From positions 1 to 64,000 of the forward strand of contig NZ_JADKNH010000002.1 in NCBI RefSeq assembly GCF_015352425.1: a stretch of DNA of 64,000 nucleotides. The letters are read 5' to 3'. Positions 44,480 through 54,070 of the stretch are shown piece by piece (the stretch's first letter is position 1; each line of letters starts with the position of its first letter). A program made the translations under genes and the position numbers. The stretch is from Fusibacter ferrireducens (GTDB taxonomy: Bacteria; Bacillota; Clostridia; Peptostreptococcales; Acidaminobacteraceae). The notes under the pieces are model-generated. The model was not told where the DNA came from and did no database searches. It was given only the letters and a program-made list of their open reading frames with translations.

Positions 44480-45661
44480 TTAATCGAACTTTTTAGAATA
44501 CGTATGTCGTATTAAATCCAGTCCCTTTTGTAGTGTGGATCTTGGACAGCCAATGTTGATTCTCACAAAATTGTGAGCATCTGGGCTGAACATATCCCCC
44601 CTATTAATTGCCACACCTGCTTCGTGAATAAAGAAATCAGCAAGTTCATCTCCGACAATCCCCATTTCTGTACAGTCAAGCCAAGTCAAAAACATACCCT
44701 CTTGCGGAACTACTTTTATTTTAGGCATATTGGTATGAATATACTGAGTCAAAAATCTAATATTATCTTCCAAATAAGGTATAAGTTGCTCCAGATAATC
44801 ATCACATTCTGTATAAGCTGCTATATATGCTGGCAGTGCAAAGACATTTTGTTGAATACTTCTATTCCTAGCAAACTGCTTTTGTAGCCCGTCTCGGATA
44901 TCTGGGTTGGGGACAACAATTCCAGAAGCTCTAAGCCCTGCGATATTAAAGGTCTTTGAGGGTGCATAACATGTGACTGTGATTTGTGCATATTTCTCAT
45001 CTAACGCGGCCACAGAATAATGTTTATTTCCAAATAAGATGAGATCCCCATGAATTTCATCTGATATAAGAATGACATGATGCTTTAAACAAATCTCTGC
45101 TATTTTTGTAAGTTCCTCTTTCGTCCAGACTCGCCCTACTGGGTTATGAGGACTTGAAATAATCATAATTTTTGCTTTTTCTGAAGACGCTCTTTTTTCT
45201 AAATCTTCAAAATCAATGCTGTATTGACCATTTCGATAGATTAATTTATTATCACTGATCACTCGATTATTATCTTCAATGGCATGTGCAATTGGATGAT
45301 ACACGGGTCTTTGAATGATCACCTCATCCCCTAAATCTGTAAATGCTTGAATCATTGTATTAAAAACAGGTACAATTCCTGTTGCATATACAATCCATTC
45401 AGATTCAATTTCCCAATTGTATCGACGCGCTACCCATGCCTTTGTAACTCTAAAAAAATCTGGTACAACATATGAATAGCCAAACAGCGGGTGTTCTGCT
45501 CTCTTCTTAACTGCATCGACAATCGGAACAGCACATGGGAAGTCCGTATCGGCAACCCACATAGGTAGTGCATCCCCATTGCCCACTCTCACACCTACAT
45601 TATCCCATTTGGAACTTTCCGTGTGATATCTGTCAATGACTTCATCAAAATTATAAATCAT
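44480..45661 (-). CDS. MalY/PatB-family PLP enzyme (C-S beta-lyase/aminotransferase)
   Basis: This 393-residue class I/II PLP enzyme opens with NVGVRVGNGDALPMWVADTDF, the PatB/MalY signature, and has the PLP lysine in CYAPSKTFNIAGLR near residue 236. Relatives cleave cystathionine-like C-S bonds or transaminate. Its place between prpD-type and tctC genes suggests it removes a sulfur or amino group from the imported compound, which is inference. Confidence 0.88.
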   Translation of the reverse strand: MIYNFDEVIDRYHTESSKWDNVGVRVGNGDALPMWVADTDFPCAVPIVDAVKKRAEHPLFGYSYVVPDFFRVTKAWVARRYNWEIESEWIVYATGIVPVFNTMIQAFTDLGDEVIIQRPVYHPIAHAIEDNNRVISDNKLIYRNGQYSIDFEDLEKRASSEKAKIMIISSPHNPVGRVWTKEELTKIAEICLKHHVILISDEIHGDLILFGNKHYSVAALDEKYAQITVTCYAPSKTFNIAGLRASGIVVPNPDIRDGLQKQFARNRSIQQNVFALPAYIAAYTECDDYLEQLIPYLEDNIRFLTQYIHTNMPKIKVVPQEGMFLTWLDCTEMGIVGDELADFFIHEAGVAINRGDMFSPDAHNFVRINIGCPRSTLQKGLDLIRHTYSKKFD

Positions 45662-45675
45662 AGTTCCCCCTATTA

Positions 45676-47031
45676 TTAATAGATTTTTGGCATTTTCTCC
45701 AATTTATCAATTTTTAGTAAAGTTTCATACAAATTTTCTATTTTCTTTTCTGGATACAAGTTCTCCAAAAGTCCATAGAATTTCTCTTTTTGTTGTTTTA
45801 AACTCAACGGATTCGCAACACTGCCAGATATATCATCTATTTGTTGAATAAGTTCACGACCATTGTTTAAAATAACCGTCATGCGACAGCCCCATCTTTC
45901 AGGATATCGATCACTAAAGAGTTTACTCTCAACAACCGACACTTTGCTTGACAATGCTTTGGTTGCAGTATCTTGGTGTACTTTATCACTAAACTCGGTT
46001 TGAGTGACTCTACCGTTGATTATGGCAACTGACACACAGTAGGCAATACTAAACTTTGCTTCATTTGTATTTACTGGATAATTTTCAAAACCGCATTGTA
46101 AAACTGCCACATCATATGTTTCTACAATTATCTTTTCAATGTCTTCTTCATGTAATTTATCGCTCTCCGCCAAGATAAGCGCTGCGTCTATTGCATGATG
46201 TATACTTCTACAGCATGGATAAGGTTTTTTATCAATATGATTGATCTCATAGACTTTCCCAAGATTCTCATCCACCTTGCTCATTTCAAAGCCATCACTC
46301 ATAGCACGGTAGAGGCCACCGTCTGTTGCTGTTAGTATTCCCTCAGGTCCTGTCATGCCTGATTTAGAAAGCAGTGCAGCTTCAACGCCATTTACAGCTG
46401 CCCTTGCCACATGCAGTTTTTTACAAGATGAACCTTCTGCTAAAAAAGCCCACAACCCTGAAGATTGTGTTCCTGCCATTCCAAATGCAGATACCGTTTG
46501 ATCTTCATCAAGTCCCAACAGATAGGAAGCAACCGCACTTGCTCCAAAAGTTCCAATAATGCCCGTGGCATGGAATCCTTTTTTTCTGTGGCTCACCACA
46601 TTCATGCCCATGCCTATCCGTGACATGACATCATAACCCACAATTACAGATGAAAGGAAATCTTTTCCAGAAAGATCAAACGCCTCTGACAGTGCATATG
46701 CAGTAATCACCACAACTGCACCCACATGTGCTTTAGATCCAGTGTGAACATCATCAAGTTCAAGCGCATGAGACATAATACCATTATAAAAGATAGCACG
46801 CATTACACCAGTCATTTGATTGTGTCCAAAAATAGAAGCATTGTAAATGGATTCACCTGAAATATCATTAAACACTTCAATTATTTTGGGAATCTCATTA
46901 TATTTTGATGCTCCTATTGTACAACCTAAAGTATCTATTATACAATTTTTTGCATTCTGAACGGTTTTTTCATCAACTTGATCCAAACTAAAAGTGTTCA
47001 CATATCTTGCTAAATTTCTTATCTCACTCAT
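45676..47031 (-). CDS. MmgE/PrpD-family protein (second copy)
   Basis: This 451-residue protein has the MmgE/PrpD pattern: DTLGCTIGASKYNEIPK near residue 38, SHALELDDVHTGSKAHVGAVV near 88, HATGIIGTFGASAVASYLLGL and KPYPCCRSIHHAIDAAL. Members include 2-methylcitrate dehydratase, cis-aconitate decarboxylase and iminodisuccinate epimerase, so the exact reaction is open. It is paralogous to the first gene of the operon, and the two may use different stereoisomers or steps. Confidence 0.9.
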   Translation of the reverse strand: MSEIRNLARYVNTFSLDQVDEKTVQNAKNCIIDTLGCTIGASKYNEIPKIIEVFNDISGESIYNASIFGHNQMTGVMRAIFYNGIMSHALELDDVHTGSKAHVGAVVVITAYALSEAFDLSGKDFLSSVIVGYDVMSRIGMGMNVVSHRKKGFHATGIIGTFGASAVASYLLGLDEDQTVSAFGMAGTQSSGLWAFLAEGSSCKKLHVARAAVNGVEAALLSKSGMTGPEGILTATDGGLYRAMSDGFEMSKVDENLGKVYEINHIDKKPYPCCRSIHHAIDAALILAESDKLHEEDIEKIIVETYDVAVLQCGFENYPVNTNEAKFSIAYCVSVAIINGRVTQTEFSDKVHQDTATKALSSKVSVVESKLFSDRYPERWGCRMTVILNNGRELIQQIDDISGSVANPLSLKQQKEKFYGLLENLYPEKKIENLYETLLKIDKLEKMPKIY

Positions 47032-47045
47032 ATTATCAATCCTGA

Positions 47046-47552
47046 CTAAAAATCTAAAGATTGATATTTATCGATATAATCCAACAATCCACCCTCAGAA
47101 ATTATTTTTATTTCTTGTTCCGATAGCACAAAGTTGATTTCAAAATTTTCATCATTGGCCTTATGGATTTTTCTGTTTTCTATATCCAATATCAACTCAT
47201 CCGCTTCGTCGATCAGATCTGTATCACACTCAATGAGCAACATGCCGTTGTTCACTGCATTTCTGTAAAAAATTCGTCCGAATGATTTTGCCAATACAGC
47301 AGAGACACCAGCAATCTTGATGATGATTGGAGCGATTTCTCGACTCGATCCGCATCCGAAATTTGTGCCAGCAACTATAAAGTCGTCCTTTTTCACATTT
47401 TTGCAGAACTCTGGTCTAGCAGTCTCTAAAACGTGCTTTGCAAATTCCGGTGGATTTGATCTTAATCCAATTAAACTACCTGGTGCTATAGAATCTGTAC
47501 TGATATTGTCTCCAAATTTCCATGCCTTGCCTCTTATTTTCTCATTATTCAT
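47046..47552 (-). CDS. Aconitase-family hydratase, small (LeuD-like) subunit
   Basis: This 168-residue swivel-domain protein has GTNFGCGSSREIAP near residue 63, KSFGRIFYRNAVNNGM near 89 and the opening WKFGDNISTDSIAP. It pairs with the LeuC-like subunit upstream. There are no leuA or leuB genes nearby, so leucine biosynthesis is unlikely; 2,3-dimethylmalate, citramalate, homoaconitate or methylcitrate-type substrates fit better. AGGAG precedes the ATG. Confidence 0.9.
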   Translation of the reverse strand: MNNEKIRGKAWKFGDNISTDSIAPGSLIGLRSNPPEFAKHVLETARPEFCKNVKKDDFIVAGTNFGCGSSREIAPIIIKIAGVSAVLAKSFGRIFYRNAVNNGMLLIECDTDLIDEADELILDIENRKIHKANDENFEINFVLSEQEIKIISEGGLLDYIDKYQSLDF

Positions 47553-47572
47553 TTCTCAGCGCTCCTACTCTT

Positions 47573-48826
47573 TTATAAATCCCTTGGATCGGTAATATAG
47601 CCTGTTAATGCTGTGGCAGCAGCAACTGCCGGTCCAGATAAATAGATACTGCTATTTGGATTACCCATTCTGCCCTTAAAGTTTCTGTTTTGTGTTGCCA
47701 ATACAACATCGCCATCTGCTGGAATCCCTTGATGTACGCCCATACATGGTCCACAGTTTGGCGCTTCAATCATTGCACCTGCTTCTGCTAATGTCAAGAA
47801 TGTGCCATCTTTAAGACATTCTTTATAAACATGTGTCGAGTTCGGAATTACTAATAATTTCAACCCTTTTGCAATTTTTTTACCTTTTAATATTTTGGCA
47901 GCAATCCTAAAATCCTCTGCTCTCCCATTTGTACAACTTCCAATAAACACCATATTGACTTTTTGATCATTACAGTTTCTTGCAGTGTCTACATTTTCAA
48001 CATTGTGTGGTTTTGAAACAAGTGGCACCAGCTGAGTTGCATCGATATCGATCACACGTTCAAAATTAGCATCATCGTCACCTTTGATTTCTACATAATC
48101 TTCTTCTCTGCCAAAGCTTTTTAAAAATTCACGCGTATTTTCATCTGTTTCCATGATGGCTGCTTTTGCACCGACATCAACGCCCATACTTGTAATTGTA
48201 AGCCTTGCATCTACACTTAAAGAGCTAATTGTGTCTCCTCTAAATTCCAGCGACTTATAAATGGCTTGATCGGACTTTATAATACTTGCTAAATGCAACA
48301 TGATATCTTTAGATGAAACGTACTCTGGCAACTTTCCAGTAACATTTATTCTAAAAGTCTCTGGTACTTTAAGCCATGTTTTTCCAAGCTTAGTCACTGC
48401 AACCATATCTGTTGATCCACAACCGGTTGCAAAAGCGCCAAGTGCACCATGTACTGTCGTATGAGAATCTCCAACGATACAAACAGAACCGCACTTTAGG
48501 TACTCTTCGTAAACATGTGCATGAACATGACCTGTTCCGCCTTCTTCCCAATGACAATTATGTTTATGAGCAAATGCTCTGCACAATGAATGCTCATTCG
48601 CAATTTCCTTTGTTGGTGCAGGCCCAAACTCATTTGCAAACAGGATACTCTCGTTATTAAAAAGGGGTTCCTCTTGATAACCTCGCTCGTTCATCAGTCT
48701 CACAAGCAGCGGACCCGATCCGTCATGTAAAGCCGCAAAATCAACATCTACTATAATCGTTTCTCCTGCTTTTACATCTCTTCCCATTTTTTTACTCAAT
48801 ATTTTTTCAACAAGTGTTTGACCCAT
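47573..48826 (-). CDS. Aconitase-family hydratase, large (LeuC-like) subunit
   Basis: This 417-residue protein has the 4Fe-4S ligands in GSCTNGR and CGPCMGVHQG plus VGDSHTTVHGALGAFATGCG, typical of stand-alone LeuC/homoaconitase/DmdA proteins. Length fits the archaeal/anaerobe-type two-subunit hydratases rather than the fused aconitase. With the LeuD-like subunit it would dehydrate and rehydrate a hydroxy-di- or tricarboxylate. AAAGGAG precedes the ATG. Confidence 0.92.
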   Translation of the reverse strand: MGQTLVEKILSKKMGRDVKAGETIIVDVDFAALHDGSGPLLVRLMNERGYQEEPLFNNESILFANEFGPAPTKEIANEHSLCRAFAHKHNCHWEEGGTGHVHAHVYEEYLKCGSVCIVGDSHTTVHGALGAFATGCGSTDMVAVTKLGKTWLKVPETFRINVTGKLPEYVSSKDIMLHLASIIKSDQAIYKSLEFRGDTISSLSVDARLTITSMGVDVGAKAAIMETDENTREFLKSFGREEDYVEIKGDDDANFERVIDIDATQLVPLVSKPHNVENVDTARNCNDQKVNMVFIGSCTNGRAEDFRIAAKILKGKKIAKGLKLLVIPNSTHVYKECLKDGTFLTLAEAGAMIEAPNCGPCMGVHQGIPADGDVVLATQNRNFKGRMGNPNSSIYLSGPAVAAATALTGYITDPRDL

Positions 48827-48838
48827 AATGCTCTCCTT

Positions 48839-50227
48839 TTATTTCCATTCTGGTTTTAATAATGAAATGATCTCCGAATTATTCTTGCTGTTATCTATAT
48901 TTCGAATCGCATTCGTTAATTCTTTTATCTGGTCATCTCCATAAAAAACACTTAAATTATCTTCAAATTTTTTTACAACTTGTTCGAATTCAATTGGGTT
49001 TTCTTTTGTGCCCAATTCCGTCAGTTGAGTTTTTTCATAGACTTTTCCAGCGTAAGTCGTGATTTTAACATATCCTGGGAAATATCCTGGATTACTTTTA
49101 GTCTCATCGGAATGACAAACTACTCTATCGATCATGCCAGTAACTTCATTTGAAGCGGCAAGTTTTTCATCAATTTCCCATGGACTTACACGCTCTTTGA
49201 TAAATGCAATCGCCGCCACATACGGCAAACTGAATTTCATCATATACTCGCTGACCGGACGTTTTTTGGCTTCTTGAGGTTCACAAACAATATGAAAACA
49301 TCTCGGCTCTATTCTACATTCGATTTCTTTAACTTCACTTTCAATGAGATAATTCTCTTTTTTTAATTTGATGATGCAATCTATAAAGGAATGTGTCATA
49401 TGACAGACTGGATACATCTTAAAAGTAATATCTTTTGTGTGATAAACTTTTCCAAAATCATCAAGGGCTTCTTTAAAGCCATCTCTGACACCAAAATGCG
49501 TTTGCCACATCCCATATCTGCCTTCAAAGACTTCCTTTGGTCCAGTGAATCCCGCTTTCGCCATTGCAATTGCATAAATAGCTGAATGGCCACCCCAACC
49601 TGGATGCATTTTTTTTGTTCCTGTGCCATCATTTAAAAATTCTTGAATCGCTGCCGATTGACTCCCACAAATCCCCAAAGCATTTACCACAACGGATTTG
49701 GAATAGCCCATGAGTTTACTTGCCACACAAACGCAGGCAAACGGAGATACGATTCCAGTCGCATGATACCCAGCATCATGAAAACGGCCTTTTGCGGCCA
49801 ATCCCAATCTGATAATCACTTCCCAACCCATTATGATTGCCTCTAAAATTTCTTGCCCTGTTGCGCCTACATATTCACCAACTGCCATTGCAGTGCTCAC
49901 AACCGATGCACTTGGATGAACAATACTGGCAACATGAGTATCATCATAATCGTCTCCATGAATTAGACAAGCATTGTAAAGAATCGCATCTGCCAACTGA
50001 ACCTTTTTATCGGTTCCCCACAAAGTGCACTGCTCAGAAGATCCCATGTCAACTACTGCTTTTTTGATCGCATTTGCATGATCCATCTTTTGACAAGCCA
50101 TAGCAACACCAAAAGTATCCAGTAAAAGTAATTTTGCATGTTGAATCACTTCTATCGGCACATCTCTTATTGTCATGTTAAGAGCATACTCAGCAATTGT
50201 TTGGGAAACCGTTTTTTCTCTGTCCAA
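48839..50227 (-). CDS. MmgE/PrpD-family protein (first copy, operon start)
   Basis: This 462-residue protein shows DTFGVAMACQKMDHANAIKK near residue 32, HGDDYDDTHVASIVHPSASV near 90 and HATGIVSPFACVCVASKLMG. It appears to start at TTG (50227), which has AGGAGG eight bases upstream and no nearby ATG alternative. It opens the carboxylate operon behind a plausible promoter. Its reaction may be dehydration, decarboxylation or epimerisation of a tricarboxylate-like acid. Confidence 0.9.
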   Translation of the reverse strand: MDREKTVSQTIAEYALNMTIRDVPIEVIQHAKLLLLDTFGVAMACQKMDHANAIKKAVVDMGSSEQCTLWGTDKKVQLADAILYNACLIHGDDYDDTHVASIVHPSASVVSTAMAVGEYVGATGQEILEAIIMGWEVIIRLGLAAKGRFHDAGYHATGIVSPFACVCVASKLMGYSKSVVVNALGICGSQSAAIQEFLNDGTGTKKMHPGWGGHSAIYAIAMAKAGFTGPKEVFEGRYGMWQTHFGVRDGFKEALDDFGKVYHTKDITFKMYPVCHMTHSFIDCIIKLKKENYLIESEVKEIECRIEPRCFHIVCEPQEAKKRPVSEYMMKFSLPYVAAIAFIKERVSPWEIDEKLAASNEVTGMIDRVVCHSDETKSNPGYFPGYVKITTYAGKVYEKTQLTELGTKENPIEFEQVVKKFEDNLSVFYGDDQIKELTNAIRNIDNSKNNSEIISLLKPEWK

Positions 50228-50255
50228 TGATGTTACCTCCTAATTTAATAAATTT

Positions 50256-50285
50256 ATTGTAACAATTAACTCATTATGTATCCAA
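50256..50285 (-). promoter_or_regulatory. Promoter of the carboxylate operon
   Basis: TTGGAT (50280-50285) and TACAAT (50256-50261) stand 18 nt apart on the minus strand. ATTGT-A-ACAAT, an inverted repeat at 50256-50266, covers the -10. The divergent LysR protein may act here. Confidence 0.45.
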
Positions 50286-50323
50286 TACGTAATATAAATT
50301 GACCAATAGGTAAATCTTATCAT

Positions 50324-50372
50324 GCTCATTTTCAGTTTTATTGAAAATGAGCCCGTTAAAGCTTTTTTAACG
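50324..50372. promoter_or_regulatory. Two adjacent hairpins in the prpD/lysR divergent region
   Basis: GCTCATTTTCA/TGAAAATGAGC (50324-50334 with 50342-50352) is a perfect 11-bp stem, and CGTTAAA/TTTAACG (50354-50360 with 50366-50372) follows at once. They lie upstream of both divergent genes, where a terminator is not expected, so they could be operator DNA or the end of a short transcript. The rest of the 50286-50594 spacer shows nothing else I can support. Confidence 0.45.
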
Positions 50373-50594
50373 TGAATTACAATATTTTTTCACCTGTTTT
50401 TCATGACGTCTTGTCACTTAGATGGACAAGAATTATTAAATACATCTAGAAAAAATAATGTACATCACTTATACTAAGAAAAAGCAAAAGAGCAAAAGAA
50501 TAAATAATCTTTTCCAAAAATTCTTTTATCAACGAAATAACAAATGATTTTTTACCATCAATTTTGCATTATCGATTATAGAATGGAGCTTATT

Positions 50595-51497
50595 ATGCAT
50601 ATTAGAGAATTTGAATATGTCATCACTGTTTCAGAAGAAAAAAATTTTACCCGTGCTGCTGAAAAACTATTTATTTCTCAACCCTCACTCAGTCAGTCTA
50701 TAAAAAAAATTGAAACCCATTTTAATATTAAAATTTTTAATAGAGATAAAGGCGTTGTGACGATTACAACGGAAGGTGAAATTTTTATACACTATAGCAA
50801 AGAAATTATTCAATCCATCAATCATATGAAATCTGACTTTGAAAAACTGGTAAACGCAAAAACAAACACGTTGGATCTTGGAATGCCATATCATTTAGGT
50901 AACTTGCTGATGCCTGGCATCATTAGTGATTTCTGTAAACAATACAGTGATATCAAAGTGAGCATCCATGAGGCAACTTCCACTAAGCTTGAAGAAATGA
51001 TCGAAAATGAAATCATAGACATTGCCATACTGCCTTTGCCGCTTAAAAATGATAAATTAGAGTATACGCCTTTTTTCAAAGATGAATTTGTCCTTATTAT
51101 GAGTCCAAGCAATCATCTCAATAAGTATGCTTATGAGCACGAAGATGGCAAAATGTACTTTAACTTATTGGATGCAAAAGACGCCACCTTTAATCTGGGC
51201 ATTCAAGGCCAAAGAATTAGAACGATCAATGATATTATTTTTAAAAAGGTCGGACTTAAACCAAAAGTTAATCTTGGTTCTAGCAATATTGAGACTATGA
51301 AAAATATTGCTCTATCTGGAATGGGTGTCACTTTATTGCCCAAACACTACATTGATGAAACCAAAGTCAACTATTATCATCTTGAAAAAGAACAGAATTT
51401 TATATGGACTGCATCAATCGTCTATAATAACTTCAGTGAGCTATCAGAATCTAGTTTAAAACTGATTTCAATGCTTAAAAGCCATTATGCTTATTAG
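50595..51497 (+). CDS. LysR-family regulator of the carboxylate operon
   Basis: This 300-residue protein starts with a LysR winged helix (MHIREFEYVITVSEEKNFTR, AAEKLFISQPSLSQSIKKIE, residues 1-40) followed by a periplasmic-binding-like sensor domain. It is divergent from the operon that begins with prpD, the classic arrangement for a LysR activator. ATG at 50595 is chosen for the TGGAG site before it and because the family start lies there. The inducer is presumably the imported acid or an intermediate. Confidence 0.92.
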   Translation: MHIREFEYVITVSEEKNFTRAAEKLFISQPSLSQSIKKIETHFNIKIFNRDKGVVTITTEGEIFIHYSKEIIQSINHMKSDFEKLVNAKTNTLDLGMPYHLGNLLMPGIISDFCKQYSDIKVSIHEATSTKLEEMIENEIIDIAILPLPLKNDKLEYTPFFKDEFVLIMSPSNHLNKYAYEHEDGKMYFNLLDAKDATFNLGIQGQRIRTINDIIFKKVGLKPKVNLGSSNIETMKNIALSGMGVTLLPKHYIDETKVNYYHLEKEQNFIWTASIVYNNFSELSESSLKLISMLKSHYAY

Positions 51498-51560
51498 CTT
51501 ATTTTGAAGATTTTATCCGCATACAACAAAAAGTGTTAATAATTTCTCTATAGATTAGAT

Positions 51561-51668
51561 ATGCAAAAAAAGAACATACCCAAAAATCAAAACGATTTAG
51601 ATACATTCTCTTTTTTATCTCTATTATGCTGTCTAATCATTGCTTATGACTATTTCAAACACTTTTAG
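51561..51668 (+). CDS. Possible 35-residue membrane peptide
   Basis: ATG at 51561 opens 35 codons: a polar start (MQKKNIPKNQNDLD) and then a hydrophobic stretch TFSFLSLLCCLIIAYDYF, like a single-pass small membrane protein. No Shine-Dalgarno sequence is visible and there is no terminator, so it may be chance. It lies in the 206-nt gap between lysR and the M20 peptidase gene. Confidence 0.2.
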   Translation: MQKKNIPKNQNDLDTFSFLSLLCCLIIAYDYFKHF

Positions 51669-51703
51669 CAACTCAATTTTCAACACACCCCTATTTCACT
51701 TGC

Positions 51704-53062
51704 CTACAAAATTGTGCTAATATTGTGAATCGCTTGAGCAGAAATGTGCATGCCCCTATCAAATAGGCTAATTTTCATATTTTCATTTGGCGAATGATTG
51801 TGTTCATCTATATTACCATAAGGCACAATAATAAATGGCGTCTCCATAACGCTTGCCCAAATATAATTGGGCAGACTGGCACCAGAAGAAGGCACAAGGG
51901 TGGGTTCTTGCGGTGAAAAAGCACTGACCGCCTTCATGATTTGCTTTACAATAGGGCTGTCCGCATTGGATCTTGAAGGTTCCATTCCACGTCCCAACAT
52001 TGAAATAGTTGCATTTGAATTTACTTTTTTAACATGACGTTCAACTTTTTGAAAGATTTCATTCGTGCTTTGATCACAGACCAACCTAACTTCAATCTTT
52101 GCAGTTGCCGCTTTAGGAATAACGCTTTTGCTGCCCTCTTCTGTATAACCACTACAAATCCCATTAATTGTAAGTGTCGGTCTGTACATCAAGTTTGTAT
52201 AAAAGGCTTCTTTTGTCATCTCAATCTTCTCAACACCAAAAGCTTTCGCGATTATAGTTGGTTCAAAATTTAATTTTTCAATAAGCTCTAAATCATGGTC
52301 TGTTCGTGCACGTACATTTTCATAGAACCCGTCTATTAAAACTTCTCCATGTTCATTCACCATGGATTGAAGCAATTTCACCATTTCCCAAGCCGCATTT
52401 TTTATAACACCACCTTTGCTGCCCGAATGATTGTCGTATAGAGCTGTCTCAATATTGAGTTCCATACTGATGATGCCTCTTGACCCAAATAGAGCTTTAT
52501 TAATGTCCTCTGAATCCATTGGACCATCAGAAATATAGACAATATCACTTTTTAATTTGTCTCTATTTGCTTTAATAAAATCCAATAGATAGGGACTGCC
52601 TATTTCTTCTTCCCCTTCAAAAATAAATTTAACATGAACAGGAATATCCCCATATAACTGAAGATATGCTTTAACTGCAAAGAGATGAGTGAGAAGCTGT
52701 CCTTTGTTATCAGCGGAACCTCGTCCATATAATCTTTCATTTCTTATAGAGGGTTCAAAAGGCAGCGTATGCCATAAGTCTATTGGATCCACAGGCTGGA
52801 CATCATAGTGACCATAAAATAAAATTGTCTTAGCATTTACATTTTTAGATCTTACTTCTCCAAGTACAACTGGGTTTCCTCTTTTTTTGCAAATTTCGCC
52901 TTTTATTCCCAATTCATCCATTATATCTTTTAATGTTTTTGCACATTCACATATATCTACATAATTTTTACTCACACTAGGTTGTCTTACAAGTCTTTTA
53001 AATATTTCTAAGAATTCCTCTTTATTACTTTCTAAATACGCATGTATTTTTTCCATATTCAT
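51704..53062 (-). CDS. M20-family metallopeptidase (dipeptidase-like)
   Basis: This 452-residue zinc peptidase has the M20 motifs FYGHYDVQPVD, YGRGSADNKGQ and EGEEEIGSPYLL, then a dimerisation domain and a final HNHSPNENMK-like zinc ligand region. It probably cleaves dipeptides or acylated amino acids brought in by the neighbouring Opp transporter. AGGAGG precedes the ATG at 53062. It is the last gene of the peptide block. Confidence 0.93.
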   Translation of the reverse strand: MNMEKIHAYLESNKEEFLEIFKRLVRQPSVSKNYVDICECAKTLKDIMDELGIKGEICKKRGNPVVLGEVRSKNVNAKTILFYGHYDVQPVDPIDLWHTLPFEPSIRNERLYGRGSADNKGQLLTHLFAVKAYLQLYGDIPVHVKFIFEGEEEIGSPYLLDFIKANRDKLKSDIVYISDGPMDSEDINKALFGSRGIISMELNIETALYDNHSGSKGGVIKNAAWEMVKLLQSMVNEHGEVLIDGFYENVRARTDHDLELIEKLNFEPTIIAKAFGVEKIEMTKEAFYTNLMYRPTLTINGICSGYTEEGSKSVIPKAATAKIEVRLVCDQSTNEIFQKVERHVKKVNSNATISMLGRGMEPSRSNADSPIVKQIMKAVSAFSPQEPTLVPSSGASLPNYIWASVMETPFIIVPYGNIDEHNHSPNENMKISLFDRGMHISAQAIHNISTIL

Positions 53063-53113
53063 CACTCCGAACCTCCTATTCTAGAAGATTTAACAGTTTA
53101 CAAGTTTAACGGT

Positions 53114-54070
53114 CTAAAAGTTCAAAGGCTTATAACAAGATACAAAATGATTTGGTGAAATTTCTGTTAGGACAGGCGATTTGGATTTGCATTTTTCATC
53201 TGCGTAGATACATCTACTTGCAAATCGACATTCATCCTTTAAATTAATCGGAGAAGATATTTCCCCCTTTAAAATAATCCGATCTTTTTTCTTGCCAATA
53301 ACAGGGACTGGTATTGCTGATAACAAAGCTTGAGTGTAAGGATGTCTCGGGTTGTCGAATAACGCTTCTGACGGTGCCTTCTCCACAATCTGTCCCAAAT
53401 ACATCACAGCAATATCATCAGAAAAATAATTTACAACCGAGAGATCATGTGTTATAAAAATGTACGTTAAATCCATCTCCTTTTGTAATTTTTTTAAAAG
53501 GTTCAATATTTGTGCTTGGATTGAGACATCTAGTGCAGAAACAGGTTCATCGCATACGATCAGTTTTGGCTCCACCGCCAATGCTCTGGCTATGCCAACT
53601 CTTTGGCGACGTCCACCATCTAGCTCATGAGGATATGCGTTAATAAGACGTTCTGCTAAGCCAACGGTTTCCATTAAATGCAATACTCTTTTCTCAATTG
53701 CCGTTTTATCTTTCAACATTTTATTTTCAACAATGGCTTCGGCAATAATATTCTTGACTGTTTTTCGAGGGTCTAGCGAAGAAAAAGGATCTTGAAAAAT
53801 CATTTGTATATCTTTCCTTTTTTTCATTAATGCTTTCTTGCTCAGCGCCGCAATATTTTCGCCCTCAAAATATATTTCACCAGAAGTTGGCTCTACTAAT
53901 CGCAACACGGTCCTACCTGTTGTGGATTTACCACAACCGCTTTCACCGACGACACCGAGTGTTTTGCCTCTTTCAAGCGAAAAACTGATATCATCAACGG
54001 CTTGTAACATCCCTTTAGGTGTCTTAAAATATTTTTTTAAATTTTTTACCTCCAGTATAATGTCTTTCAT
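53114..54070 (-). CDS. Oligopeptide ABC transporter, ATP-binding protein OppF/DppF
   Basis: This 318-residue ATPase has Walker [10 protein letters not shown] near 41 and Walker [14 protein letters not shown]. The signature is altered: [17 protein letters not shown] instead of HEFSGGQRQR, so the serine and glutamine of LSGGQ are Asp and Arg. The C-terminal oligopeptide domain carries the cysteine cluster CRFASRC...CKS. Its ATG overlaps the oppD stop codon by four bases. It pairs with OppD to energise peptide import. Confidence 0.92.
   Translation of the reverse strand: MKDIILEVKNLKKYFKTPKGMLQAVDDISFSLERGKTLGVVGESGCGKSTTGRTVLRLVEPTSGEIYFEGENIAALSKKALMKKRKDIQMIFQDPFSSLDPRKTVKNIIAEAIVENKMLKDKTAIEKRVLHLMETVGLAERLINAYPHELDGGRRQRVGIARALAVEPKLIVCDEPVSALDVSIQAQILNLLKKLQKEMDLTYIFITHDLSVVNYFSDDIAVMYLGQIVEKAPSEALFDNPRHPYTQALLSAIPVPVIGKKKDRIILKGEISSPINLKDECRFASRCIYADEKCKSKSPVLTEISPNHFVSCYKPLNF

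Noticed and set aside
47046-48826. Leucine biosynthesis leuCD
   Set aside because: The subunits are LeuC/LeuD-like but sit among PrpD, PatB and TTT genes without leuA or leuB, so catabolic hydratase is a better reading.
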